A stretch of DNA of 64,000 bases, taken from Physcia stellaris (Eukaryota; Ascomycota; Lecanoromycetes; Caliciales; Physciaceae). Of the stretch, positions 35,199-47,670 are shown one piece after another. The stretch lies in contig JABSSW010000009.1 of NCBI GenBank assembly GCA_018902385.1, positions 186,001 through 250,000 of the forward strand. The letters run 5' to 3'. The position numbers and the translations under genes were made by a program. How positions within the stretch are numbered: position 1 is the stretch's first letter; every line of letters begins with the position of its first letter. The notes below the pieces were generated by a model. That model saw nothing but the letters and a program-made list of their open reading frames with translations, was not told where the DNA came from and searched no databases.

Positions 35199-36139
35199 AT
35201 GTCGCCCTATCTACGATGGTCTTTCCTTCCATGTTGCCTTCTATGTGCAATTACTTCAACTTCACCACTAGGAAGCTTGGCATCGTCTTCGGCGGACAGT
35301 GATAGGCAGATGTGGAATACATCAAAACCACTCAAGGGCGATGCATCCACGTCAAATCATTCCATGTGGGCAGGCATCTTGGCAGATTCAGTGAAGCCGA
35401 ATGGATGACTGACTGAATGTACAGCATACGTTTCGATTTGTCCGTAGTCAACTCAATTGGGCATGGCACCGTAGACAAAGTCGCCGTCCTCCTTCATCAT
35501 CAGTCGACCAAAGCATTAGGGCGTCGCAAACAAGCATCTTCCAGCCCTATCAACAAATGCCCGACTGGCCTTTACTTCCTTGGGTCTCGCTGTATTCGGA
35601 GCCAAAGCCCCCAGGCATACAGCACTCTCTGTACTACCCTGCCAGATTCCGATGAAGGCCGAAGTATTCGTTGGGGAAGTTGTGCATCTAACGAAATCTG
35701 CATCGACGGTCGAGCGAACATCATCGCTGAGGGACATAGCTATCCTACCACGACCGCATGGTGCGTGAGCCAAGAGAATTTTGTAAGGATAGCCATGAGC
35801 GAGGACCCTAGTCAGACACTGCCATCGACTTTTCAAACGACATTCGATGCCATTGACGCGGGCAAGTATTCGGTAGAAGCGCTACTCACAAGCTTAGACT
35901 CACAAACTGCGGTCGAGGCACAGAATCTCGACATCCAGGCACAAACGAGAAATTATTTTCACGATGTTCAATCATGGCGAACTCTGAACGCTGGAGAGAT
36001 GGAATGTAGTGATTGTGCAAGCGTTGGTATAAAGTCTCTTCCGGCCAGAACACAGAGAATCAAGACGCATGTCGAGCTCAAAGAGAATTCGGGAATGGCT
36101 CTGTTATACTTAGCAAGTGTTCCAGTCATCGGACGTTGA
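35199..36139 (+). CDS. Secreted Cys-containing hypothetical protein
   Basis: Two exons, 35199-35365 and 35425-36139, around a 59-bp intron (GTGGGC...CTGACTGAATGTACAG); the phases match and the sum is 293 aa. Exon 1 encodes a signal peptide (MSPYLRWSFLPCCLLCAITS) and exon 2 the mature body. The central part has six Cys: CPTGLYFLGSRC, then STLCTTL, WGSCASNEICIDG and TTAWCV, probably three disulphides. The rest is Ser/Thr/Gln-rich with a C-terminal CSDC. I do not recognise the family, but it resembles secreted fungal proteins annotated as hypothetical or effector-like. If the intron is not used, the second frame would start at 35417 without a signal peptide, which I find less likely. Confidence 0.65.
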
Positions 36140-36374
36140 TGCAGTTCGCGGCGATTTGTTTCTGAGGAAGATGATGAACCTCTGAGATTGTACTCCGTAC
36201 CTCGGTATGAAAACATCAGTCTAAATTAGCGCTGTATTTCTCATACCAAGCACGTGCCTTGCCGAGCCGAGATGCAGCCATTTCACGTGACAATTGGAGA
36301 CATTTGAACTTTGAAAGTTGCTTCTCAGGAGATGATCTGTGAGATGGTGCTAGCTCATTCAAAGACCTTTCCAT

Positions 36375-39285
36375 ATGGCTTCGAAAGCCCACATAATATT
36401 GGAAGCCGTCAAACTCTCGACCAACGCAGAACCGGCCCAATTGCACCAGTTCCTAATCCAGCATCACACGCTCAAGCTCGACGTCCTTCTCCGTATTATC
36501 CTCACCTACCTGCCTGAGACTCTGGAGCCTGGTGAATACTATCATCTACTTGTATATCTTTCTGGAAAAGATGATGCCAGACCCACCACTACTTCCTCGG
36601 TAGAGCCACGGGTCTCCTACGATGAGCTCAACGAGTCCGAAGCCCGTGAACGTGTCAAGCAACTGCGTCTCCTACCGCTTCTTTCTCCGCACTACAATCA
36701 CTCTAGCACAGATATAGTCGATGCAGACCCATTCACCAAGTTCCTCATTCACCGAGCTCACAGAATTGAAGCGGAAACCGGGTCGCTTCTGCTTGTGTCA
36801 GCGCTCGTCGAACCCTTTCTTGATCATTCAGCCTGTCTTCGTACTTGGGCGATATCCGTTCTTCTACCGCTGCTGAGGCTCGACTACGATTACTATCAAG
36901 CCAACGAGCCTACATATTCGCTTGAAGCTTTCGAAAATTCCAGCGACGATGCAGCGATTGAGGTTTTGCTGTCAAGAGCTGGTGGGAATGAGGAAAAAAT
37001 ATCTGGGAAAAACGTTGCACGGGACTTGAGGGGCTTGATAGGCCCGTGGACCTACGGCGCAAACATTAGGAAGCGCCGAAAGCTGGATGGTGTCTCCAGA
37101 CGTCGAAGCTCCACCGCTAGCACATCATTCGAGACCGGTGAAGATGCAACCTCGCAAGGGAAAGTTGATGGGAGCTGGACCCTTGTCAATGACTGGCTTC
37201 TTGATTTGTCGATGCGCGACTTTGCTCGGGCAGTCGATGCCTTCTCGCAGTGGGATGGTCCTCAGGATGTTGATTACGGAGAATGGAAGGGCGTGTCTAC
37301 GGGCTCGGAAGGGGAGTTTCCGGTCAGCAGTACAAAAAGCTATGCGCAAACAGGGCTGGCCATTATCTACTCCAACAACATAGCTTCAAAAGATATCACT
37401 GAGAGATCCCATGCTATTTCACAAAGGGTTGCGAGCCTAATGAAGCTTACCAGCCTACCGGAGCCTCCGATAATCAACAACTCGGTCGCTCAAAGCATAC
37501 CTGATGATTACTTGCAAAGTCTGTCGCCTACTCAACTCCTTCACAATGCGCTTCTACGGTCCCAAAATCCCGTCACGACACCGAGCAACACTTCACTCTC
37601 GCTAGTACACCTCTTCTTATCATCTAACCATGTCCTAAATTCTCTTGAACAGTCTAAATCATGTAAGGGCTTGCTTGACCTTGCTGTGTTTGCCGGTGTA
37701 TCGGATCAAATGGCCGAGCTTCGTAAGATGCTTCACGGACTCTCTAGCAGGGTTCAGAACGATGAATCGTGGCATTCAAGCCGACAGAAACTGTTGTGGT
37801 TACGAGATTGGAGTCAGTCAATGGATGAACCACGCGATAACACCTCAAATATACGACGTGGTATCTTCTCTAAGATCGAACTGTCTACGATGGAGGTAGA
37901 GATCTTGAAAGCAATGCTTGCTGGCTCAAGTAAGTTTGAGCTCTTGTGCCTTAGACTGGAGAGTTCCAATCGGCCACGCAGGTCTTCTAATATTGGATCA
38001 CAGATTACAATCAAGCCGCGAAAATCTATTGCAAGCAAGACGACCTCCCACTTCCTTTGACAGACTTAGAGAAGGTTGTTGTAGACGTAGCCTTAGCTTG
38101 TTACGATAGTGCAAGTAATGGAAATAGAAACCGTGGAGGAGTACGCAAGGCGTCTGAATTGTAGGTTTTCTTCCGTGAGATTGAGGTTTGCGCTACACTA
38201 TTGACAAGTCCAGGCTCACCGCATTTCGCACTTTCTTCCCTAGTTCAGACTCATTCCGTAAGATTGATGCCTTGTTGAAAGCAACGCATGCAATGTCATA
38301 TTATTCTTTAACCCTTCAGCATGGTATCTTGTTCCAGCCTGTCAACATCAGAGCTCACAAAGATCCAATGCTGCTTGTCGGCAAGATTCTTGAACAAAAC
38401 CCAAAGAGCTACACAAAGCTTGACGATCTACAGAATATCGGACAAGACCTTGTCGCAGCTGGCCTTGGTACGGCGAATGTAGACTCTGATTCGGTCAAGC
38501 ATAGTTCGGAAGATCCAAATCAGCAAGCTTTAGTAGCACGAAGGCGTGTAATCAGTATGGCCATTGAGGCCGCCCTGAGCGAAGACGACTTTGATACTGC
38601 TTACTCTTATGTCGTCAATAGGCTATCGCAAACAACCGATCCACGTCCGAAAAAGCTATCAGCAAGCGATGACGATATCTCCTGGCGCGCAGCTTACCGA
38701 GCAGGCTGCTATAAAACTTCGAATACTTCCGGGCCTTCTAATCTACGACGATTAGAGCAACGGATGGAACTCTTGTCGGAAGCCTTACTCTTGGCACCGG
38801 CAGCAGCGCTTTGTGATATCCTAGAGGTCTGGCGCCACTGCGAAGAAGAGTTGAACGTAGTCATAGCGCAGGAGGCTGAGGCCGAAGAGAAATGGGATGA
38901 TCGTGGAGATCGAAAAATACCTGGACAATTTACTACGAATTCAAGCCCCGCTGGTCAAAAGTCAAGGGAACCCAGTCGGGCTGCAATGAACGAAGAAGCG
39001 CCAATGGGCTTATTTGATGTTGCAAGAGGTGCTGCCGCTACTTTGAGCAAAAGCGCTTTCCCACTCCGGGCTTCGCCGAACCCTGCCAGTGCTGGCGATC
39101 TGAAGACGGTCCATGAGAGATCGTTGAGTAAGATGAGCGCAGGAGGAAGTGACAGTGGGAGTGGCACCGAAGCAGAGGGCAGGGTCAGGAAAAGGGATGT
39201 GGTAAGTAATATGGTCACTGGTGGCCTTGCATCTGGCATCGGTTGGGTTCTGGGCGCACCCCGGCGCGGGAACATGAATGAATAG
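36375..39285 (+). CDS. SEC39: Sec39 domain protein (Dsl1 tethering complex)
   Basis: Exons 36375-37929, 38004-38160 and 38214-39285 with introns of 74 and 53 bp; phases agree and the product is 927 aa. The start MASKAHIILEAVKLSTNAEP fits the family N-terminus. Further landmarks are HSACLRTWAISVLLPLLRLDY, LPLTDLEKVVVDVALACYDSA (exon 2) and AFRTFFPSS...THAMSYYSLTLQHGI (exon 3), matching Sec39, the alpha-solenoid subunit of the Dsl1 complex that tethers Golgi-derived COPI vesicles at the ER. The C-terminal 150 residues are disordered and Ser/Gly-rich, ending SGIGWVLGAPR. No signal peptide or membrane helix. It looks intact. Confidence 0.9.
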
Positions 39286-40437
39286 AGCATGCATGGGGAG
39301 GATAGAGATCATGTAAGTAATTCCGGCAGGGTGAGTCTCAGCGTATACCCCAATTAGCAACTGGCGATTCCAGCATTATAACATCGGCGTATGATTTCCA
39401 CCACATTGGACGCACGCCTTCTTGTGCCTACAAAGATGTAAAACAGCGCTGAACGACAGCATATCATCCGGATGGTTGGATGTAGTGCTTACACTCCGCT
39501 TCGAGGCTTTTGTCATGCTTTGTCTTGCGCTGGGCTCTTAATGCACTGGACATTCTGAGTCCATTTCTCGCACCTGCCGTTGACAGGGTGTTGAGAGTCA
39601 ATCATCCCGTGGCGCAGAATCAGAATAGGGTGTTTACCTCATCTTCAGGTCTTTAGGTTGGATTTCATTGCGACATTTGGCACGAATGTCTGGATCGCTG
39701 ATCTTTGGGGTCGAAACCTCTACTGGTTAGGAAGAAACGCTGCACAGCGGTCAAGGTAAGCACACTTGATAATTTGCTCTCTTTTCTACACTGCGATGAC
39801 TAAAGATCACGCCAGGTCGGGCAAGCGATTAACAGAGTGGTCTGATAATTCCACGCCACGATGTTTCATGGGGTAATATCTCGATCTCTTATGATTTATG
39901 ACCCTGGCGGGCCTACAGATCACCAACGACCCTGCCCATGGATTTTGAAGCCGAGGGCACTCCTCCATCAGTTTGTTGCCATTGGCTTGTCATGGCAAAG
40001 CAAGCGAAGCTTTGCTGCCCCTGCGCCACACTAAGGGGGCCGAAACACAATACCACCTGCCGGAAAACGGTTGGCTGCAGGCATCAAACGGCTGAAGCCG
40101 TCCAGCTGCAAGTGCACTGACAATGAAATTATGATCGACTCTCTTTATTGCCTTTTATTCTACCTCGTCTTGTGGTCGAAGAGCCCACGCGCAGCGTTCT
40201 GATATTATGGTAGGTTGCGATGCGATGTTCTGTATGGCTGGCATATACTATAATATCCAGGTTGCTCGGCAAGTTCCCCAATAGCAACTGTGAAGAGCAG
40301 CATGTGTTCCAAAGTCGTCTCTATTTCCTTTGTCGTCGTATCAGATGGATATTACTACAGCTGTTGCTGCTGCGTACGATAGCGATCGATCTCGATGAGC
40401 ACTTAATCACCGGAAAGTAAGATGTGTAGTGGGAGAA
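39286..40437. other. Intergenic, about 1.2 kb
   Basis: Sec39 3' flank and GH25 upstream region. A 60-codon Cys-rich frame at 39938-40120 has no signal peptide or homologue I know. No other structure seen. Confidence 0.4.
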
Positions 40438-40446
40438 CCATATAAG
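40438..40446 (+). promoter_or_regulatory. TATA-like element of the GH25 gene
   Basis: CATATAAGG lies about 125 bp upstream of the ATG at 40568, a normal distance for a fungal TATA element. Confidence 0.45.
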
Positions 40447-40567
40447 GTGGGCTAACCCCCAAGAACACATCCTACCTTGGATTTACCTCAAATGTATCGC
40501 ACTCGATAGCTGTCAAATCCAATACAAGCCTTTCTCATTGATAAATCACTTTTGATCACGGTTCACC

Positions 40568-41629
40568 ATGCAGCTCTCTATTCTCACTTCTCTTTTCGCC
40601 CTCTCTCTCGTATCCGCAGCCCCAACCGAAGACCTCGAGAAACGAGACACGGTCAAAGGCTTCGACATCTCCCACTACCAAGGCACCGTCGACTTCAAAG
40701 GCGCCTACAACAGCGGCGCCCGTTTCGTCATCATCAAAGTGCGCGCCCCTTTCTCTTCCGTCCTGAAACCAGTACTTCGTCCCATCCCCCTCCCTCTCTA
40801 TTTCGTTTCCCTACGGCACAGCCTAGCATGGTGTGTCATATAATACAACCACTCCACCCACCCTTCGCCAAGAGAACCAACCAACTAACCACCCCCCTCA
40901 CTCCACGCAGGCAACAGAGGGCACAACCTACATCGACCCGCTCTTCTCCTCCCACTACAGCGGCGCCACCTCCGCGGGCCTAATCCGCGGCGGCTACCAC
41001 TTCGCCCGACCCTCCTCCAGCTCCGGCGCCGCGCAAGCGACCTATTTGTATGTCCCCTCCCCTCTCCACCCCCTCCCCCTTCCCCTCCCCTCACCCCTCC
41101 CCCAACCCCCACCACCATCACCCCCCACCTTCACCACCACCCCAACTAACACCCCCGCAGCCTCGCCCACGGCGGCGGCTGGTCCGCCGACAGCATCACT
41201 TTGCCAGGGATGCTGGACATCGAATACGGCCCCAGCGGCTCGACCTGCTACGGGCTGTCCGCGTCCGCGATGGTATCCTGGATCGCGGACTTCGTGGCCA
41301 CGTACCACGCGCGCACGGGGCGGTATCCGCTGATCTATAGCACGAATGACTGGTGGCGGACTTGTACGGGGGATAGTGCGCGGTTTTCGGGGACGTGTCC
41401 GCTTGGTGGGTTGCTTTTCCTTTTTCTGTTTTGTATAAAGAGAAGGTGGGGGGGGGAGAGAGGCTGATATTGTGTAGTATTAGCGCGCTATGGCAGCAGC
41501 CCTGGCACAATCCCTGGCGGTTGGCCGTTTCAGACTATTTGGCAGAATGCGGATAGTTATACCTATGGAGGCGATAGTGATATCTTCAATGGCGGATTGA
41601 CGCAGTTGAAGAAGCTTGCGACGGGGTAG
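40568..41629 (+). CDS. Secreted GH25 lysozyme (Chalaropsis type)
   Basis: Exons 40568-40738, 40911-41047, 41161-41405 and 41478-41629; introns 172, 113 and 72 bp. The product is 234 aa. N-terminus MQLSILTSLFALSLVSAAPT is a signal peptide, followed by a short propeptide ending in KR (residues 25-26). GH25 landmarks: GFDISHYQG with Asp 33, GGYHFARP, and MLDIEYG with Asp 122 and Glu 124, the residues that cut the peptidoglycan glycan chain in this family; then YPLIYSTNDWW and the last exon VLARYGSSPGTIPGGWPFQTIWQ. These enzymes hydrolyse bacterial cell-wall muramic acid linkages, so a role in antibacterial defence or feeding is likely. Introns 1 and 2 are extremely C-rich on the coding strand. 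Confidence 0.93.
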
Positions 41630-41770
41630 AGGGGGGTGTGAATGGGAGGAGAGGGGGAAGGGGGTGACGGAGGTGATGGAGAAAGGGGAAGAGAGGAGGG
41701 GGAAGAGGGGATAGGGGAGAAGGGAGAGGGGGTTGAAGAAATCAACTTTCGGGCAGGGTGAAAGGTGTCG
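41630..41770 (+). repeat. G-rich low-complexity tract
   Basis: Runs such as AGAGGGGGGTG, GAGAGGGGGAAGGGGG and GGGGATAGGGGAGAAGGG fill about 140 bp after the GH25 stop codon. Four or more G-tracts of length at least three could form a quadruplex. It lies between convergent genes. Confidence 0.55.
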
Positions 41771-41930
41771 ATAGCCGCCATGGATGCAGAGAATTTTCTT
41801 AGTAGCCACGCTCGGCAACTATCCCAATATCTGCTGAAAAGTGAGGTTTTACGGAAAATCTACGACTGGGATATAGAGGCTGTTTTGCAAATATCTAGCT
41901 ACCATGAATCCCATCAAGCTTGGTGATACA

Positions 41931-44656
41931 TCACGTCGGCTCGGACCAATCCACCTGCTCCGTAACCAGTGCCCCTCCGTCCTTTGAGTAAGACACTTTT
42001 AACCGTAATCGTAGCTTAGGTGGTAACGCCTGCAACATCACTCTGTCAGCACGTTTTCTCAACCACCACTACTACTCAAGGAAGGCAAAGTTGATACTCA
42101 CCCCGGTAACGCCGGCCACCTTCATCCCCTGTGTCGCTTCCTCCCCACCATCCAGTTCACTCCTACTTATCGCCTGCAATTGCAGCTTTTGGCTTTTAGG
42201 CACCGCGGCCTGTAAGCCTACGCCTGTGAATCTGTCAAAGTTGCTCTCGTTCCGGAATCGCGCGAGGATCTGGGCGTTGCCGGCGTTGCGTTGCACGGAC
42301 AGGGTGAGAAGCAGGCCCTCTTTATTGTATGCGGTGTGGGCTTGTGAAGATGGCTGTGATGGGGAAGGAGATGAGAGCCCGCCGAGGAGGTCCGCCGAGG
42401 GTTGTGGGGAGGGATTTCCGTTGGGGGCACCGTTGGAAGAGAAGAGGTCCATGATGGAGGAGGTGTTGTTGGTGGGTTGTGGGGAGGGAACAGGGGCTGT
42501 AGAGGCAGAGGTGCCACCGCCCAGGATGTCAGCTAGGAGGTCTGCGTTGTTCTGGTTGCCATTCATAGTGGCGCTCATGTCGACGGCGGGGAGATCTGAG
42601 CCACCCATCAAGTCAAGCAACATGTCTTGCTCGGTCTGCTTGCTGGGCTTCTTCGCTTTTGCGGCAGCTTTCTTCTGCTTGGGCGTCGCTTCACCTAAGA
42701 CGCGTTGCTCTTCCCGGATCTCAGGTGGTGGCATCCGCTCCAGAACACCTCGTCGAATCTCGTCATAGCTGAAAAGATTACCGTACTCGACGGCCCGTTG
42801 CTGGATCTCTATACTTAGATCTGCAGTTCGTTGGGACAGGAGACGACGTATTCGGTCGACTTGTGCTGGATCATTGAGGCGAGCGGTGAGCTTCATGGCT
42901 GAGGTGACGATATACTCTGTTACGGTGTGTGAGGCGTAGCTACTATTCAAGATAGTCGTGAATAGATCAACAATATCCTTTTCGTTGACCGGCTGGACCA
43001 ATTCTTCTTCTTCGTACTGACCCCCCGTAAGAGGGCGTCGCCGTACTCTCCAATGACCCAGGTGCCTGCTAAGGTCAAAGCTTCTTGAGTGATATCGTCT
43101 TTCAGGCCTGCGTAGAGCTTCTGCACAGAGTATGTCTGTAGCTCCGGGGTAGTTGCAATCAGGCGAACGAAGGATGACAGAATCTGCTCTTTGACATAGT
43201 TGCCAGCTAGCTTCAGTACTCTCAGCATAGTGTCCACATGCCATCTTTTATTAGGAGCAAAACGATCCGCCGCAACGCCAATCTGGCTGGTCATAATTGG
43301 CTTGAACTCAGTGTCGGCCACTTCCAAGAACGCGAGTAGCTCTCTGATCAGAACCCGAACATTGCCTTCATTGATTAGAGTGAAACTCAAATCCAATGCC
43401 CTCCTCCTAATGCTGATATCAGGATCCCGAAGGCATTCCAAGATCGTGTTTCTATGTCTCTGCACGGCATTCGGTTCCACAGCCACGACCTTGATCAAAG
43501 TGTTGAGAGCGACGTATCGTATATTATTATCTTTGTTTGTAAGAAATTTGCCCAGGATGTTGACTCCAAGCACACGTAGACCTGAATCGGCTTCAATGTC
43601 AAGTATCGTCAGGACTGATTCGTAAAGTATTGAGTTTCCAACGTTCTTAGAAGAATCAGTATTCGTGGCGACTTGAGCAAGAATGTCGTTGATTTGCTCG
43701 CTGGTACGTGCATCGCCTCGGCCCAATACCCGAAGCAATCTGAGTAGCTTGACCTGAAGGAACGGATCTGTGATACCAGTAACATCATGCTCTGGTGCAT
43801 ACCCTGAGCTTGCCAGCCCTTTCAGCGTTCGGACGAGTCCAGGCACAAGCGGTCGAAATAATTCACTGATATCCTCTCCCCCTTCCAGCTCTTCTGCCTC
43901 GCACATACCGGTGACAAGGGTAAGCCCACAAAGTAGTACACCATGGTTCCGATCCGAGAGTAATATCTTCGCTTTTTCCAGGAAATGTTCCTGAAGATCT
44001 GGCACCTTCCTACATATTCTCATGGCGCATAGCGCAGCTTTCCGCCGTATATATGGATTTGCCGTCGACAGTAGATTCTCAATCTCAGGAAACAGGTCTC
44101 TTGACATCTCGATCGAGGCAATGTTGCCAAGTGTGCAAAGAGCGAGGCCAACGACATATTGATTGGAGTGGTTCAAATCACTGCGCCTTTGGGTCAGCAC
44201 CGTCCCTCTCACATATCAACGGACCTACTTCTTCAATGAATTTGTGACCAGTGTCAAAACCTCTTGATTTTCATCCAGCAGCAGCATTGTCCCCAGGTAA
44301 CCCAATCTCTTGTCCGCAAACCGCGGAGACGCCAATAGCTTCAGACATTCTATTTGACCAAAATGTGTTCGTTCACCCAAGGTAAACAGGTAGAGTAGTT
44401 TGGCAACATTGTTTCTCCTGTCCGTACATCAGCCCAGTTGTCGATCGAGTCCACAGCCATGAGGCGGACCTGATGTTAGCGTCACCGCTCTCCTCCCTGA
44501 AGCTTGCTCTTATCGCCGCGCTTTCTTTTTGTACGACCGCCCGCTCATCAGCAATGGTTTTTGAAGCCCGTACACTACGTATGAATTGCTTCACTGGTTC
44601 TCCATCAGCAGTTGCCGTTTCAAGACTGTGGGGAGGGCAGATTTACAAGAGCTCAT
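41931..44656 (-). CDS. AP-1 clathrin adaptor complex, gamma subunit
   Basis: Exons: 44656-44647 (10 bp, MSS plus one base), 44593-44470, 44417-44229, 44180-42102 and 42029-41931; introns 53, 52, 48 and 72 bp. The product is 833 aa. [20 protein letters not shown] and [20 protein letters not shown] mark gamma-adaptin, the large subunit that binds clathrin and cargo at the trans-Golgi and endosomes. The hinge carries [10 protein letters not shown] and Asn/Pro/Ser repeats; the C-terminal ear ends [17 protein letters not shown]...VDWSEPT. The frame breaks once: [10 protein letters not shown] in one frame, [20 protein letters not shown] in the next. One extra G in the G6 run (C6 at 43021-43026) gives [12 protein letters not shown] and a whole protein. 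No intron fits. Confidence 0.93.
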
Positions 44657-45305
44657 GGTGGCCTCATGGACCCCAAGCTGCTAATTTGAAGCAGTACAGG
44701 CGTGGATGACAGATGCGCGTGATACCGCTGAATTCTTTCGGGCGTAGGAATTTGCAATCGTCTCGAGCGCCACTGAATTTAACAAGGAGGCACTGGGAAT
44801 GAGGTACTGCTTCAATTCGATGCGAAGACCCCTGCAATATGCCCAGAGAACGGGATACACCCCGCCAGACCCTGTCGCCGTTCGGAACCACGGCTGCTCC
44901 ACAATGGGGGTATCACCATTGGGTCAGCCCTACGCCGCGGCGTCCACCTCCCCCAACAGGCATTCCGCGATTCCGCATTGGCCAAGCAAATTTGTCTGTT
45001 TGGCTGTGCTGACTTGGCTGATCAAACAAAGCCTCATGATTATCTGGCATCACATGCTATTTCTAGCTGTTACCCGACACACAGCTCGCCTGAAGATGTA
45101 TCATGGCAGTCGTCCTTTCCCTGCTGCCATCTTGAATTTTGCTGCCTTCTACATATCGGAAGTTGGTTAAGCCCGACCCCGAGTGACAGCTTACCTCTAC
45201 GCTCTTTTCGATACACGCGGACAACAACTTCCCTTTTCTGGGCCACTTTGACGCTACCACTCATCATATATGTAGATAACCCGTTCTGGCGCTTCGGACT
45301 TCATC
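44657..45305. other. Divergent promoter region, about 0.65 kb
   Basis: Shared upstream region of AP-1 gamma (minus) and the acyltransferase (plus). No supported gene; overlapping short frames only. Confidence 0.45.
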
Positions 45306-47163
45306 ATGGCATCCAGTCCAACATCTAATGGTGCCCTTGATCACATACTCCGACCTCGCCCCGTGAAGCCTGGGAATCCGAGGGTGCTAAGAGCTCAAAG
45401 TGAAGATCACGAAAGAGGCCTGAAACCAGCCGGTGGTCCTGAAAGCAATGTACAATCAGGTATATCTAGGTAAGAATGGTTTGCGCTCTCTAGTAGCTGT
45501 TGCAGCACGCTCACGATTCAACAGCGGTCGGTCAACTCCACTCCCTCCCGACGCTCTTCCATCAGCCAAGTCCATATCCTCGGCGCGGAAGCAGATTCGC
45601 GCCCAAAATAAGCACAGGATGTTCCCCACCATCGACTACAGCGCTCGCGTTTCACACTTCGATCCAAAGAGCGACTACAAGGATTTCAGGGGCTTCTTCG
45701 TACTCTTCTGGGTTGGGCTGGCAATCATGGTCATAACCACAATGCTGAGGAACATCAAAGACACTGGATATCCACTGCGAGTACAAGTCTGGTCTCTGTT
45801 GACAGCCAACACCTGGCAGCTTGCGCTTAGCGACATCCTGATGGTTGCTAGCACTGGCATAAGCTTGCCTTTACAAAAGATCTTTCGGGAGAGTAAAGGA
45901 TGGCTACGGTGGGAAAATGGGGGCATGGCTGTTCAAAGTGTCTTCCAGGCCGCATGGATGGTAGTAATGATCAAGTATGGTTAGACTCAGTCCATCCTTC
46001 GAAGATCCACGCTAATTACAGTAGTTGGCCTTTTATGCTCAATTGGACCTGGACCTCTCAGGTCTTCTTTACCCTGCACACACTTGTCTTCCTGATGAAG
46101 ATGCATTCATATGCCTTCTACAACGGACACCTGAGTACGACGGAGCACCGGCTCTCCGGTCTAGATAACCCCGAAAATGCTTCCACCGCAGCAGCAGTAC
46201 GCTACCCGAGTTCAAGCGCATTGCTTGCTGACGCAGATCGGGTTGCAGACAAGAAGAAGCATGACGACGAGAAAGAAGCTTTGGCGCAGCTGCGTGAAGA
46301 CCTTGCTGTAGAGTTGACATCGCCCCTTGGCCAGGTTACGTACCCACAGAATCTTACGGCCTCGAATTACATTGATTATGTCTTGTGTCCGACCCTGTGC
46401 TACGAGCTCGAGTACCCTCGAACGGAAAAGACACAGTGGATGGAGCTTTTCTACAAAACACTTGCCGTCTTCGGCTGCATCTTCTTGTTGACGATCACCT
46501 CTGAGGAATTCATCGTCCCAGTCCTCAGCGATTCAGCTCAGCGCTTGGCCGGCGTCTCAAGCTGGTCCGATCAAGGCCTGATTCTCGCCGAAACAATCAG
46601 TCTTCTACTCTTCCCCTTCATGGTCACTATTCTCCTGGTGTTTCTGGTTATATTCGAATATGTACTGGGGGCATTTGCAGAAATAACGTGCTTCGCCGAC
46701 CGGCACTTCTATTCTGATTGGTGGAATTCGTGCGACTGGCTTGAGTTTTCAAGAGAGTGGAATATACCTGTGCACCACTTTCTGAGAAGGCACGTATACG
46801 GTGCAGCGAGACCCAAATTATCACGGAACGCAGCCACTTTTATTACCTTTCTGATCAGCTCAGTGGGCCACGAGTTGGTCATGGGGTGCATTACGAAGAA
46901 GCTTAGAGGCTATGGGCTCTTAGCCCAGATGTCACAATTGCCCATCATGGCTATCCAGAGATCGAAATTCGTAAAGGGCCGAAAGCTGTTCAATGTATGT
47001 CTCGTAATCCCTTTGTCCTAGCGTCACGCTAATCACATGTGAAGAACGTGATGTTCTGGATCTCGTTCATCCTTGGTCTCTCGGTTGTAAGTAGACTACC
47101 AATGCCTGATCGCTCACTATCTGACATGCCTGCTAGATGTGCTCCTTGTACGTGCTCGTCTAA
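45306..47163 (+). CDS. Sterol/acyl-CoA O-acyltransferase (MBOAT, ARE1/ARE2-like)
   Basis: Exons 45306-45469, 45525-45974, 46022-46994, 47045-47086 and 47137-47163, with introns of 55, 47, 50, 42-50 bp class; the product is 551 aa. Multi-pass ER membrane enzyme that esterifies sterols (or diacylglycerol) for storage in lipid droplets. Landmarks: WTWTSQVFFTLHTLVFLMKM, YNGHLSTT, the active-site motif FYSDWWN (about 434-440) and the conserved His of SSVGHEL (His 488). The C-terminus comes from two tiny exons giving NVMFWISFILGLSV and MCSLYVLV, which complete the last helix as in Are proteins. Upstream N-terminus is cytosolic and Ser/Pro/Arg-rich. No lesions seen. Confidence 0.92.
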
Positions 47164-47670
47164 GCCAATCAACAAGTGGCGTTGAGGTTATCGGGTCGAG
47201 TGGTCAGTTTGAATCTTCCTGCGATTTGGCGAGCATACCTTATACCATTATCCAAAAACTCCAAATGCACCAAAAGACGTGGGAGTCTGCATGCGGAGTA
47301 GTGATAGAATTCATAGAAGCCTTCCTTTTCATCGACATACTTGTATTATTGTGTCACGGCCATAAACGCATCGCGTTGTGACGGAGTTAAATCGCTACCG
47401 TGAAAGGGATGCTTCCTTCTCTGCAGGGCTGCTATTCTTAGCAGTGATTGGCACGCGATACGAAATGACAAGTAATGGATTGCCCCTGACTCTCAAAGAT
47501 TTGTCCCTTTGTAATCCAGAGAGCGCACATAAAGCTACTTTACTTGTTACCTTCCAGGCTGCGCTGCGCTACAGATTCCTAGGGTTGCTAAGCAAAGCAG
47601 GTCCTATGTCCAGAACATTCTGAAAGCTTTGTCTCAGTAGTAGTTGTAGGTCATTACAAATTGACGGGCA
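47164..47670. other. Intergenic, about 0.5 kb
   Basis: 3' flank of the acyltransferase and upstream region of the BAG protein. A frame at 47378-47623 has no recognisable content. Confidence 0.4.

Noticed and set aside
42030-42101. Suspected further run error at the AP-1 gamma ear
   Set aside because: An acceptor at GTTGCAG joins VTG to [12 protein letters not shown] in phase without any missing base.
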